This document shows positions 19,932-28,817 of a DNA stretch of 64,000 nucleotides, piece after piece; the first letter of the stretch is position 1; each line of letters starts with the position of its first letter. Where the stretch lies: the NCBI RefSeq assembly GCF_034064985.1, contig NZ_CP139249.1, positions 3,596,001 to 3,660,000 of the forward strand, in the 5' to 3' direction. Source of the stretch: Acinetobacter pittii. Its GTDB lineage: Bacteria; Pseudomonadota; Gammaproteobacteria; Pseudomonadales; Moraxellaceae. The notes under the pieces were generated by a model, which made no database searches, was not told the DNA's origin, and saw nothing but the letters and a program-made list of their open reading frames with translations. The translations under genes were made by a program, and so were the position numbers.

Positions 19932-21785
19932 TTAGCCCCAGTAGTGGGAAGCAATTTGATAGGTAACAAACGATGCAAAATAAGCTAAACCAAACAGATA
20001 TGCAGTCATAGCTGCAACATGTTTCCAGGAACCTGTTTCGCGACGTACCGTTGCTAGTGTTGCCAAACAATGTGGAGCATAAATGAACCACACTAAAAGC
20101 GATAAACCTGTTGCCAAAGACCAACCTGTTCCGTCTGCACTAATCAGATGTGATAAACCTTGTGCCACAGCATCATCATCTGTTGCAGACAAGGCATAAA
20201 CTGTACCTAATGCCGCGACAACCACTTCACGAGCAGCCATAGCTGGGATTAAAGCGATACAGATTTGCCAATTAAAACCAACTGGAGCAAATAAAGGCTG
20301 GATAAGATGCCCAAGCATCCCTGCAAAACTATAATCTATGGCAGGTAATGTCGCCCCTTCTGGTGGCTGCGGGAAAGTACACAAGAACCAGAGCAAAATA
20401 GAGAGCGCAAAAATGATTCCGCCGACGCGTTTCAAGAAGATCTTTGCACGATCCAATAAACCGATTCCCACACTTTTTAAATCAGGGAAACGATAACTTG
20501 GTAGCTCTAGCAGTAAAGCATGTTGAGACTTATCTTTTTGAAAGAATTTCATTAAAAATGAAACACAAAGCGCACTCACAATACCAGCCATATACAGACC
20601 GAAAAGCACTAAACCTTGCAGGTTAAAAATACCCCAGACCATTTTCTCTGGAATGAAGGCAGCAATCAGCAAAGCATAGACAGGTAAACGTGCCGAACAG
20701 GTCATTAAAGGCGCAACCATAATGGTCGTAAAACGATCACGAGGGTCACTAATACTACGCGTTGCCATAATTCCTGGTACTGCACAAGCAAAGCTCGAAA
20801 GTAAAGGAATAAAGGCACGGCCACTTAAGCCCGCTTGGAACATTAATTTATCAAGCAAGAATGCTGCACGCGGTAAATAGCCTGATTCTTCGAGTACTAA
20901 AATAAAGAAGAACAAAATCAAAATTTGTGGCAAGAACACAACTACGCCACCCGCGCCCGCGATAATTCCGTCAACAACCAAACTATGCAGTAGGGGCTGG
21001 GTAATCACACTTCCGATTACTTCACCTAGCCAACCGAAGAAGCCTTCAATGCCATCCATGAATGGAGCTGCCCACGCAAAAACTGCTTGGAACACAATAA
21101 ACATCATGAGGGCAAGACTAAGTAGGCCTAAAACCGGATGTAAGAAAATGCGATCTAGAAAATCAGTACGCTTATCGCCCTGATCAACATAATGAACCAC
21201 ATCTTTAAAAATCATATCGATTTTTTGATGATGAGTCCCAGTTAAACCACTGAGTTCAGTCTGTGGTACACTGTATTTTTCTTGATCAAGAGCATGTAAT
21301 AAATTTTCAATACCCGCATTACGGACAGCAACTGTTTCAACAACGGGTACGCCCAAACGCTGGGATAGCTTTTGAGTATTAATTTGGATGCCACGACGAC
21401 GCGCTTCATCCATCATATTCAGTACAAGTAAAATCGGACGGCCTAACTCGATCATTTCGAGTACGAGGCCTAAATGCAATTTTAAGTTAGTGGCATCAAC
21501 CACACATAAAAAGGCATCTTGCTGACCTTCTTCGGCAATTTTACCCAAGCAAACGTCACGGGTAATGGCTTCATCAGGACTGGTCGCATTAAGGCTATAG
21601 GTCCCTGGTAAATCGAGCACACGTACTGCTCGACCTGAAGGTAACTGAAAATGACCAACCTTACGCTCGACCGTTACGCCCGCATAGTTTGCAACTTTTT
21701 GTCGAGTGCCAGTTAAATGGTTAAAGAGAGAGGTTTTACCACAGTTTGGGTTTCCCACAAGGGCAATACGTAACGCATCACTCAT
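19932..21785 (-). CDS. feoB: Ferrous iron transporter FeoB
   Basis: 617 residues. The N-terminal G-protein domain has the G1 loop GNPNCGKTSLF (residues 11-21), G3 DLPGTYSL and G4 NMMD. A membrane domain with about 8-10 segments follows, including the conserved LSSFACAVPGIMATR and APLMTCSARLPVY gate motifs, each with a Cys. It is shorter than E. coli FeoB (773) because the spacer after the G domain and the C-terminus are short. The start overlaps feoA by 4 bases (ATGA), so translation is coupled. Confidence 0.96.
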   Translation of the reverse strand: MSDALRIALVGNPNCGKTSLFNHLTGTRQKVANYAGVTVERKVGHFQLPSGRAVRVLDLPGTYSLNATSPDEAITRDVCLGKIAEEGQQDAFLCVVDATNLKLHLGLVLEMIELGRPILLVLNMMDEARRRGIQINTQKLSQRLGVPVVETVAVRNAGIENLLHALDQEKYSVPQTELSGLTGTHHQKIDMIFKDVVHYVDQGDKRTDFLDRIFLHPVLGLLSLALMMFIVFQAVFAWAAPFMDGIEGFFGWLGEVIGSVITQPLLHSLVVDGIIAGAGGVVVFLPQILILFFFILVLEESGYLPRAAFLLDKLMFQAGLSGRAFIPLLSSFACAVPGIMATRSISDPRDRFTTIMVAPLMTCSARLPVYALLIAAFIPEKMVWGIFNLQGLVLFGLYMAGIVSALCVSFLMKFFQKDKSQHALLLELPSYRFPDLKSVGIGLLDRAKIFLKRVGGIIFALSILLWFLCTFPQPPEGATLPAIDYSFAGMLGHLIQPLFAPVGFNWQICIALIPAMAAREVVVAALGTVYALSATDDDAVAQGLSHLISADGTGWSLATGLSLLVWFIYAPHCLATLATVRRETGSWKHVAAMTAYLFGLAYFASFVTYQIASHYWG

Positions 21786-22045
21786 GCGGGTACTCCTTCT
21801 TCTACTTGAATTTCAATTTTTTCCGCTTCTGCTTTACGTAAAGCGAAGCGAGTAAAGCCAATTTGGATCAAGATCGGATCACCACCAAAAACACCCTTGG
21901 TAATCACTTCCACTCGTGTGCCCGGTACAAAGCCCAGACTTTCCAAACGAATTGCGACCAAATCTTGCTGCTCGGACTCTACTTCTATCCGATTCACTTT
22001 GGTGATGGTCGCCGCTTGCTTCACTTTTAAAGCTGATAAACGCAC
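21782..22045 (-). CDS. feoA: Ferrous iron transport protein FeoA
   Basis: 87 residues from GTG 22045. FeoA is a small SH3-like cytoplasmic protein that supports FeoB. The body RLESLGFVPGTRVEVI and GDPILIQIGFTRFALRKAEA is typical. The open frame continues to 22102 with an ATG at 22081. However, a promoter (-10 at 22073-22078) lies downstream of those codons, so transcription starts near 22066 and only the GTG at 22045, preceded by AGGA, fits. It is the first gene of the feo operon. Confidence 0.88.
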   Translation of the reverse strand: MRLSALKVKQAATITKVNRIEVESEQQDLVAIRLESLGFVPGTRVEVITKGVFGGDPILIQIGFTRFALRKAEAEKIEIQVEEGVPA

Positions 22046-22072
22046 CGCATCCGATCCTAAACCTTTTTTTCT

Positions 22073-22102
22073 AGTATACATATAAATGAGAATAATTACC
22101 AA
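22073..22102 (-). promoter_or_regulatory. feo promoter with Fur box
   Basis: On the minus strand TTGGTA (22097-22102) and TATACT (22073-22078) are separated by 18 bases. The stretch at 22082-22100 (GGTAATTATTCTCATTTAT) matches about 12 of 19 positions of the Fur consensus and fills the spacer, so iron-loaded Fur would block RNA polymerase. The match and the iron-uptake genes downstream support each other. Confidence 0.75.
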
Positions 22103-22188
22103 ATAAGGTTAAATTTCACTTCTTATTCAGTTTAATCGACAAACCTTAAAGTTTCTTTTAGAGTACAGAGGTTTAGAGGATCTAGTGT

Positions 22189-23109
22189 ATGTTGAATAAA
22201 AAACCGCGTATTCCAAGCCCTGTTCAAATTCCTGAACATTTGAGCTTTCTACAAGGTTTTCGTGACTATCTCGTTGCTCAGACGGTAAGTCCACATACGC
22301 GTAACGCTTATTTATCTGACCTTATTCAATGCAGCGAACTTCATAAAAAATCAGCTCTTCCAGAGTGGACAAGTGATGATATCGCTGATGTTTTGATTGA
22401 GTTGACTAAAGCTGGAAAAAGCCCACGCTCAATTGCCCGCTGCTTATCTGCTCTACGCCAGTTTTACAAATTTTTACGTGAACAGAAATTACGAAGTGAT
22501 AATCCTGTAGCAACCCATCACTCTCCAAAGATTGGTCGAGCCTTACCTAAAGATCTATCAGAGGAAGATGTCGAAGCACTGATTCAGGCTCCTGATATTG
22601 ATACGGCACTGGGTTTACGTGATCGGGCAATGTTTGAAGTTCTTTACGCATGTGGTTTACGAGTTTCAGAACTGCTGAACTTACGCCTAGAACTCATTAA
22701 CTTAAAACAAGGCTATTTACGTGTTACAGGTAAAGGTAATAAAGAGCGTTTGGTTCCGTTAGGCCAATTTGCTTGTGAATGGGTAGAACGCTACTTGCAG
22801 GATGCGCGGCCTCAACTCTACAAAAGCTCGACGGATTATCTCTTTTTAACCCAACACGGCGGAATTATGAGCCGTCAGAACTTCTGGTATGCCATTAAAC
22901 GGTACGCCTTACAAGCCAATATTCAAGCTGAACTCTCACCTCACACCTTACGTCACGCCTTTGCAACACACCTGCTCAATCACGGCGCGGACTTACGCGT
23001 AGTACAAATGTTACTGGGTCATAGCGACTTATCAACGACTCAAATTTACACACATGTGGCACAAGTCAGAATGCAACAATTGCATGAAAAACATCACCCT
23101 AGAGGTTAA
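22189..23109 (+). CDS. xerD: Tyrosine recombinase XerD
   Basis: 306 residues. XerD and XerC resolve chromosome dimers at dif with FtsK. An N-terminal SAM-like core-binding domain (residues 20-110) is followed by a catalytic domain with Arg158 in CGLRVSELL, Lys in GKGNKERLVP, HTLRHAFATH, GHSDLSTT and the nucleophile Tyr in TQIYTHV near residue 289. The gene precedes dsbC and hom-thrC, as in Pseudomonas, which favours XerD over XerC. It is divergent from feoA. Confidence 0.94.
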   Translation: MLNKKPRIPSPVQIPEHLSFLQGFRDYLVAQTVSPHTRNAYLSDLIQCSELHKKSALPEWTSDDIADVLIELTKAGKSPRSIARCLSALRQFYKFLREQKLRSDNPVATHHSPKIGRALPKDLSEEDVEALIQAPDIDTALGLRDRAMFEVLYACGLRVSELLNLRLELINLKQGYLRVTGKGNKERLVPLGQFACEWVERYLQDARPQLYKSSTDYLFLTQHGGIMSRQNFWYAIKRYALQANIQAELSPHTLRHAFATHLLNHGADLRVVQMLLGHSDLSTTQIYTHVAQVRMQQLHEKHHPRG

Positions 23110-23255
23110 AAAATTTAAAACTTATTATTTGAAATACCCCTAACAATCACTTGATTTCGTTCACAAAGGTTAAGAAAGTTTTAACAATACACGTTAGATT
23201 TTTTGTTATGCTTAGCAGCTTCTGACTATAAATACTGATGAAATAAGGGTTATCT

Positions 23256-24068
23256 ATGTCTTTTACCCGATCTCAACTTTTTCTTGCCTGTGCTTTGGCT
23301 TCTAGCCTGTTATTCAGTGCTTGTTCTAAAGAAAACAAACCACAAAAAGAAGATGCGCTCACTGCGACCGCACCTGCTACGGGGGAAGCTTCAACCATTA
23401 TTGAACGCAATGCTAAACAGCGTTTAATTGAAACTTTGCAAAAACAATTTAAGAATGCAAATATCAACGCCAAAATTTTAGATATCAAGCCTACTGAAGT
23501 TCCTAACTTATATTGGGTAAACCTCGAAGGAATGACGTCAATTTATACAACCAGCGACGGTAAATACCTTATTCAAGGTGATGTCATCCGTTTAGGTGAT
23601 AAAGAACTTCATAATATTGGCGATAGCCTCCAAGCATCGGAAAATAAAAAGCACCTAGCGGCTTTAAAAAATGAAGATTTGATTGTCTACCCTGCAAAAG
23701 GTAAGGCGAAACATGTGATTTATGTGTTTACCGATGCAAGCTGTCCTTATTGCCATAAACTACATGAGCACATTCCTGAAATTAATGAAAAGGGTATTGA
23801 AGTACGCTATATCGCTTGGCCACGCGGTGAACAGTTTATGCCGACCATGGAAGCTGTATGGTGTAGTACAGACCGTAAAGCTGCCTTTAACCAAGCCGTA
23901 CAAGGTATCAATATTCCACCTGCTCAATGTAAAAACCCTGTTCGTGAACAATATCAACTTGGCTTAAACATGGGTGTAAATGGAACACCAGCTATTTACA
24001 ATGTTGATGGTGAGTACTTAGGTGGATATCTAACACCAGATGAATTAATTAAACGTCTGGATAAATAA
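23256..24068 (+). CDS. dsbC: DsbC-like thiol:disulfide isomerase with lipoprotein signal
   Basis: 270 residues. An N-terminal dimerisation region is followed by a thioredoxin fold with the active site CPYC (Cys163/Cys166) and the cis-Pro loop NGTPAIYNVDG. It corrects wrong disulfide bonds in the periplasm. Two points are odd: the signal peptide ends in LLFSAC followed by SKEN, a lipobox, so the protein is probably membrane-anchored rather than soluble; and the active site is CPYC instead of the CGYC of E. coli DsbC. It lies between xerD and hom. Confidence 0.9.
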   Translation: MSFTRSQLFLACALASSLLFSACSKENKPQKEDALTATAPATGEASTIIERNAKQRLIETLQKQFKNANINAKILDIKPTEVPNLYWVNLEGMTSIYTTSDGKYLIQGDVIRLGDKELHNIGDSLQASENKKHLAALKNEDLIVYPAKGKAKHVIYVFTDASCPYCHKLHEHIPEINEKGIEVRYIAWPRGEQFMPTMEAVWCSTDRKAAFNQAVQGINIPPAQCKNPVREQYQLGLNMGVNGTPAIYNVDGEYLGGYLTPDELIKRLDK

Positions 24069-24111
24069 CACCCTTTAAGCTGATGAATGATTAATCATCT
24101 ATCTCTTTTAA

Positions 24112-24146
24112 AAAGCGCTGCTCTTATTGCAGCGCTTTGTTTTTTC
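24112..24146 (+). terminator. dsbC terminator
   Basis: GCGCTGC/GCAGCGC stem around TCTTATT, flanked by A4 and a T-rich tail. Confidence 0.85.
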
Positions 24147-24311
24147 AATAATTAATATTTAAACAACCTCTGTTTAAAGACTGATCTACTCTTCTTTTCC
24201 AAACATCGCACTCTAATTCATTGAACAAGCACTAAAAGCGCTAGAGTCTGGCGTTTTTTTTAGCTATGATCTAGCTTCAACTAAATGATTAAATGATGAA
24301 TGGAGTGTGAC

Positions 24312-25613
24312 GTGAAACCAGTTCGCCTGGCAATACTCGGTCTAGGAACCGTAGGTGGAGGAGCCCTTAAACTACTACAAGAAAATGCCGCTGAAATTAA
24401 ACGTCGCACCGGTCGAGAAATTCAAATTACCCACGTTGGAACACGCCGCCCTCGTCCAGATCTTGAATTGGAAGGGATTAAACAAAGCGCCGATTTACTT
24501 GACATCGTTCGTCAACCAGACGTTGATGTAGTTGTAGAAGTTATGGGTGGGATCCACCCTGCTTACGAAGTTATCATGGAAGCAATCAAACACGGCAAAC
24601 AAGTCGTGACTGCAAACAAAGCGTTACTCGCTGAACATGGCAATGAATTATTTAAAGCAGCAGAAGACAATGCTGTGCAAATTGCTTATGAAGCAGCAGT
24701 TGCTGGCGGTATTCCAATTATTAAAGTGATCCGTGAAGGTCTTGCTGCAAACCATATCGAATGGTTGGCTGGCATTATTAATGGTACAGGTAACTTTATT
24801 CTGACTGAAATGCGTGAGAAAGGTCGTGCATTTGACGATGTATTAAAAGAAGCTCAAGAACTCGGTTATGCAGAAGCAGACCCAACTTTTGACGTTGAAG
24901 GTATTGATGCTGCGCATAAACTTACAATTTTAGCGTCTTGTGCGTTTGGTATTCCTCTTCAGTTTGATAAGGTTTATACCGAAGGTATCAGCAAAATCAC
25001 TGCGCAAGATGTGAAATATGCCGAAGATCTTGGTTTCCGCATTAAACATCTTGGTATTGCACGTCGTGCTGAAAAAGGTATTGAGTTACGTGTTCACCCA
25101 ACACTTATTCCAGATGAACAACTGATTGCGAATGTAAACGGCGTTAAAAATGCTGTTTTAGTTCAAGCTAATGCCGTAGGTCCAACACTCTATTACGGCG
25201 CGGGTGCAGGCGCAGGTCCTACAGCTTCTGCAGTTGTTGCCGACGTTATTGATATTGTTCGTGACATCTCTTATACCGAAGATGGCGCAGGAACAATTCC
25301 TCAGTTGGCTTTTGAAGCATTAACCAATGTGCCAATTTTAAGCCGTGAAGAAATGACCACAGGTTATTACATCCGCTTAAATGCAGAAGACCAAACTGGC
25401 GTACTTGCAGATGTTACTACCATCTTAAGTCGCGCCGGAATTAGTATTGATGCGATCATGCAACAATCTCGTTTAAAAGACCTTATTCCAATCGTGATTC
25501 TGACCGATCCAATCGTTGAATCAAAAATGGATGATGCTCTTGCACAAATCCAAGCATTACCTGCAATTCGTGGCGAAATCGTAAGAATTCGTTTAGAATC
25601 GCTCGATAGTTAA
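24312..25613 (+). CDS. hom: Homoserine dehydrogenase
   Basis: 433 residues from GTG 24312, preceded by GGAG at seven bases; an ATG 12 bases earlier is also in frame. The enzyme reduces aspartate semialdehyde to homoserine for threonine and methionine. It has the NAD(P) loop LGLGTVGGG near the start, the catalytic region AAVAGGIPIIK, and the substrate motif GYAEADPTFDVEG. A C-terminal ACT domain (about residues 350-430, beginning YYIRLNAEDQTGVLA) suggests threonine feedback control. It has no aspartokinase fusion. thrC follows after 54 bases. Confidence 0.96.
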   Translation: MKPVRLAILGLGTVGGGALKLLQENAAEIKRRTGREIQITHVGTRRPRPDLELEGIKQSADLLDIVRQPDVDVVVEVMGGIHPAYEVIMEAIKHGKQVVTANKALLAEHGNELFKAAEDNAVQIAYEAAVAGGIPIIKVIREGLAANHIEWLAGIINGTGNFILTEMREKGRAFDDVLKEAQELGYAEADPTFDVEGIDAAHKLTILASCAFGIPLQFDKVYTEGISKITAQDVKYAEDLGFRIKHLGIARRAEKGIELRVHPTLIPDEQLIANVNGVKNAVLVQANAVGPTLYYGAGAGAGPTASAVVADVIDIVRDISYTEDGAGTIPQLAFEALTNVPILSREEMTTGYYIRLNAEDQTGVLADVTTILSRAGISIDAIMQQSRLKDLIPIVILTDPIVESKMDDALAQIQALPAIRGEIVRIRLESLDS

Positions 25614-25667
25614 TCAGGTTGAGGGAAAGATTCCCTCTCCCGCTTCACCTCTAATTGGAACACCATC

Positions 25668-26807
25668 ATGTCTAATGCCAATCGTTATACTGGTCTTGTA
25701 GATCGTTATCGTGACCGTTTGCCAGTTTCGGCAACTACTCGTGCTATCTCTTTGGGTGAAGGCAACACCCCACTCATTAAACTTGAGAATATTCCACGTA
25801 TTATTGGCAAAGATGTTGAAATTTATGTGAAATATGAGGGTTTAAACCCAACTGGTTCATTTAAAGACCGTGGTATGACCATGGCTGTAACCAAAGCAGT
25901 TGAAGAAGGCTCTAAAGCGATTATCTGTGCATCTACTGGTAACACTTCTGCTGCTGCTGCTGCCTATGCTGCACGCGCAGGTATCAAAGCATTTGTTTTG
26001 ATTCCAGAAGGCAAAATTGCGATGGGTAAAATGGCACAAGCGATGATGTATGGTGCGATCACTATGCAAATTCGTGGTAACTTCGATGATGGTATGCGTC
26101 TTGTAAAAGAAGTTGCTGATCAAGCACCTGTAACGATTGTAAACTCAATCAACCCTTACCGATTGCAAGGTCAAAAAACCATTGCTTATGAAATCGTTGA
26201 AGCTTTAGGCCGTGCACCTGATTACCACTGCTTACCTGTAGGTAACGCAGGTAATATCACCGCTCATTGGATGGGTTATACCGAAGCTGTAGCAAACCAG
26301 CCTGCTGATCAGTTTGAACAAGTGATTTATGATGCTGCTACTGATCAATTCACTGGTCCAAAACCTGAAGGTTTACCAACAATGGTGGGTTATCAAGCTT
26401 CTGGTGCAGCTCCATTCTTACGTGGTGCTCCAGTTGAAAGCCCTGAAACTGTTGCAACTGCAATCCGTATTGGTAATCCACAAAGCTGGAACCATGCAAA
26501 AGCTGTAGTACGTGACTCTAAAGGCTGGTTTGATGAACTTCAAGACAGCGAAATTTTAGAAGCTCAACGCTTACTTTCTATGTATGAAGGCGTATTTGTT
26601 GAGCCTGCATCTGCTGCGTCTATCGGCGGTGCGATCCGTGATATTAAAGCGGGTAAAATTGCTGAAGGTTCTGTCATTGTATGTACAGTAACGGGTAATG
26701 GCTTGAAAGACCCTGATACTGCAATCAAACAATGTGCTGATGCAGTGATGTTGTCAATTGATGCAACAATGGACCAAGTAAAAGATTCGATTTTATCTAA
26801 TATGTAA
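25668..26807 (+). CDS. thrC: Threonine synthase
   Basis: 379 residues, PLP enzyme of fold type II. It converts O-phosphohomoserine to threonine. The PLP lysine is Lys66 in TGSFKDRGM, the phosphate loop is PVGNAGNITAHW near residue 190, and CTVTGNGLKD lies near the end. The size fits the short-chain class found in Pseudomonas-like bacteria. It forms an operon with hom and ends in a strong terminator. Confidence 0.96.
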   Translation: MSNANRYTGLVDRYRDRLPVSATTRAISLGEGNTPLIKLENIPRIIGKDVEIYVKYEGLNPTGSFKDRGMTMAVTKAVEEGSKAIICASTGNTSAAAAAYAARAGIKAFVLIPEGKIAMGKMAQAMMYGAITMQIRGNFDDGMRLVKEVADQAPVTIVNSINPYRLQGQKTIAYEIVEALGRAPDYHCLPVGNAGNITAHWMGYTEAVANQPADQFEQVIYDAATDQFTGPKPEGLPTMVGYQASGAAPFLRGAPVESPETVATAIRIGNPQSWNHAKAVVRDSKGWFDELQDSEILEAQRLLSMYEGVFVEPASAASIGGAIRDIKAGKIAEGSVIVCTVTGNGLKDPDTAIKQCADAVMLSIDATMDQVKDSILSNM

Positions 26808-26820
26808 GATCTGATTTTTC

Positions 26821-26851
26821 AAAAACGGCTGTTTTAAACAGCCGTTTTTTT
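26821..26851 (+). terminator. hom-thrC terminator
   Basis: ACGGCTGTTT/AAACAGCCGT hairpin followed by T7, 14 bases after the thrC stop. Confidence 0.9.
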
Positions 26852-26870
26852 ATGTCTTTTTTATAGCCAT

Positions 26871-26901
26871 AAAAAAACGCTTCTTAATAGAAGCGTTTTT
26901 T
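26871..26901 (-). terminator. pbpG terminator
   Basis: AACGCTTC/GAAGCGTT around TTAATA, with A and T runs on both sides. It lies just after the pbpG stop and may act in both directions. Confidence 0.88.
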
Positions 26902-26912
26902 GAATATTTAAA

Positions 26913-27959
26913 TTAAATACGTTTTGGCAAATTGCTCAACCAACCAAGCAAGTTAGTTGCATCATTATTACGTGCCTGTGTACTTGGCTCACCCAGTAAT
27001 ACAATCACTGCCGGACGCGAATTTACAGTCGTGTGCATCACAACACAGCGACCTGCTTCATTAATATAACCAGTTTTAGACAAGTTAATATTCCAACCAC
27101 CATTACGCACTAGCGCATTAGTATTGTTAGATTTCAACACGCGATAACCCAAATTAAAGTCATAGGTCGGTGTAGTTGAGAATTGACGGATCAAACCATA
27201 TTGAGAAGCTGTACTTGCCAAAATCCCTAAGTCACGCGCAGAAGATACATTACGCGGATCTAAACCAGTTGACTCATAGTAGTGAGTTGCGTTCATGCCT
27301 AAAGCTCGTGCTTTAGCGTTCATTGCAGCTACGAATGCTGGACGACCACCTGGATAAGTACGTGCTAAAGCTGCCGCTGCTGGGTTTTCAGATTTCATTA
27401 GAGCAAATAGAAGAACTTCTGCACGGTTCATCTTGTCGCCAACACGTAAGGTTGAACTTGAGTTTTTACCACCTGCACCACCAAAATCAATTTGCTCAAG
27501 TGTAATTTCTTCTGACATGTTTAAACGGGCATCTGCCGTTACAACTGCTGTCATCAATTTAGTAATAGAGGCAATTGGCACAGAAGCATTCGTATTTTTA
27601 CTGTAGAGCACTTCACCAGTTTGCGCGTCCATCACAAGTGCAGCTCGAGCGCTTACACTCGGCTGAGCATTGTAACCAGTCGTATCACGAATTGGAGCAA
27701 TTTTCGGTGCAGATGCTACAATTTTAGGTGCGCTACCACCACGCAAAGTTGTGGTTACCGATGTTGAACCTTGCGGAGTAGGTTCGTCATCTTCATCATT
27801 TAAAAATTGGCTAGCATCAGCTGAAGACCAATTTAAGCTTGCAGTACCACTATTCCCTGAGGACGGGTTATTGACGAGTTCTGCAAAGCTTGTTGAACTC
27901 AAACCAAGCAAAATAGACATGCTTAGCACATGCATTAAAGACTTTTTAGAATTTTTCAC
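26913..27959 (-). CDS. pbpG: D-alanyl-D-alanine endopeptidase, PBP7/8-type
   Basis: 348 residues, with a signal peptide (MKNSKKSLMHVLSMSILLGL...). The low-molecular-weight PBP motifs are complete: S131-x-x-K134 (SITK), S190-E-N, and K295-T-G. Such enzymes cut D-Ala-meso-DAP crosslinks in the periplasm. A 70-residue low-complexity Ser/Thr/Pro linker lies between the signal and the catalytic domain, longer than in E. coli PBP7. In Acinetobacter PBP7/8 is linked to envelope integrity and virulence. Confidence 0.93.
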   Translation of the reverse strand: MKNSKKSLMHVLSMSILLGLSSTSFAELVNNPSSGNSGTASLNWSSADASQFLNDEDDEPTPQGSTSVTTTLRGGSAPKIVASAPKIAPIRDTTGYNAQPSVSARAALVMDAQTGEVLYSKNTNASVPIASITKLMTAVVTADARLNMSEEITLEQIDFGGAGGKNSSSTLRVGDKMNRAEVLLFALMKSENPAAAALARTYPGGRPAFVAAMNAKARALGMNATHYYESTGLDPRNVSSARDLGILASTASQYGLIRQFSTTPTYDFNLGYRVLKSNNTNALVRNGGWNINLSKTGYINEAGRCVVMHTTVNSRPAVIVLLGEPSTQARNNDATNLLGWLSNLPKRI

Positions 27960-28171
27960 GGCACAATACTCGACTCAGGGTGATACACATTTGCGCTTAC
28001 TATAATTATGCCTTACATTTGAGGTATAAGGTATAACGCTTTTACCGACACAATTGTGCACAACTATTCGCTCACTATATAAGAATAGGATTGCTAATTT
28101 TGTCATTCCATTGCAAGCTAATTTTGCTTTATGTAACAAAAAACTTGTTTTTTGAAAGAAAGGAGGTCTTC

Positions 28172-28807
28172 TTGATTACAGTTTTAGTTGTGGATGACCA
28201 TGAACTTGTACGTACGGGGATTTGCCGTATGTTAGAAGATCATGCCGATGTAGAGGTCATTGGACAAGCCGAATCGGGTGAAGAAGCAATTGCTATTGTT
28301 CGTCAGAAACATCCTCAAGTTGTGCTACTTGATGTCAATATGCCTGGCATCGGTGGCGTAGAAACAACACGTCGTTTACTGCAAACAGCACCAGATACAA
28401 AAGTGATTGCAGTCAGTGGCTTAGCAGAAGAACCTTATCCTTCTCTTTTGCTTAAAGCAGGAGCTAAAGGTTACATCACCAAAGGTGCTCCAATTACAGA
28501 AATGGTTCGGGCTATCAATAAAGTGATGCAAGGCGGCAAATACTTTAGTGCCGATATTGCGGAGCAATTAGCAAGTTCTTATTTATCCGATACACAGCAA
28601 TCACCTTTTGACTCTCTTTCTGAACGAGAAATGCAAGTTGCAATGATGGTTGTAAATTGTATTAGCGCTCAAGAAATTGCAGACAAACTTTTTGTAAGTG
28701 TTAAAACAGTGAATACTTACCGCTACCGTATTTTTGAAAAGCTAGCCATTGATAGTGATGTTAAGCTAACTCATCTCGCGATTCGTTACGGTCTGATCAA
28801 GCCTTAA
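28172..28807 (+). CDS. gacA: LuxR/NarL-type response regulator GacA (UvrY)
   Basis: 211 residues from a TTG at 28172 that is preceded by AAGGAGG at five bases. The frame is open to 28091 but no good site lies there, and the start then reads ITVLVVDDHELVRTG exactly as in UvrY/GacA. The receiver has the phospho-Asp in VVLLDVNMPG near residue 54, and the LuxR helix-turn-helix (LSEREMQV...AQEIADKLFVSVKTVNTY) lies near 145-190. GacA acts with GacS, which is not in this window, on small RNAs of the Rsm/Csr pathway. pilS and pilR follow. Confidence 0.93.
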   Translation: MITVLVVDDHELVRTGICRMLEDHADVEVIGQAESGEEAIAIVRQKHPQVVLLDVNMPGIGGVETTRRLLQTAPDTKVIAVSGLAEEPYPSLLLKAGAKGYITKGAPITEMVRAINKVMQGGKYFSADIAEQLASSYLSDTQQSPFDSLSEREMQVAMMVVNCISAQEIADKLFVSVKTVNTYRYRIFEKLAIDSDVKLTHLAIRYGLIKP

Positions 28808-28817
28808 TCAGACTTAC

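Noticed and set aside
24222..24260. Possible attenuator or leader before hom (AGCGC...GGCGTT followed by T8)
   Set aside because: The stem is only 4-5 pairs and no Thr/Met/Ile-rich leader peptide is found.
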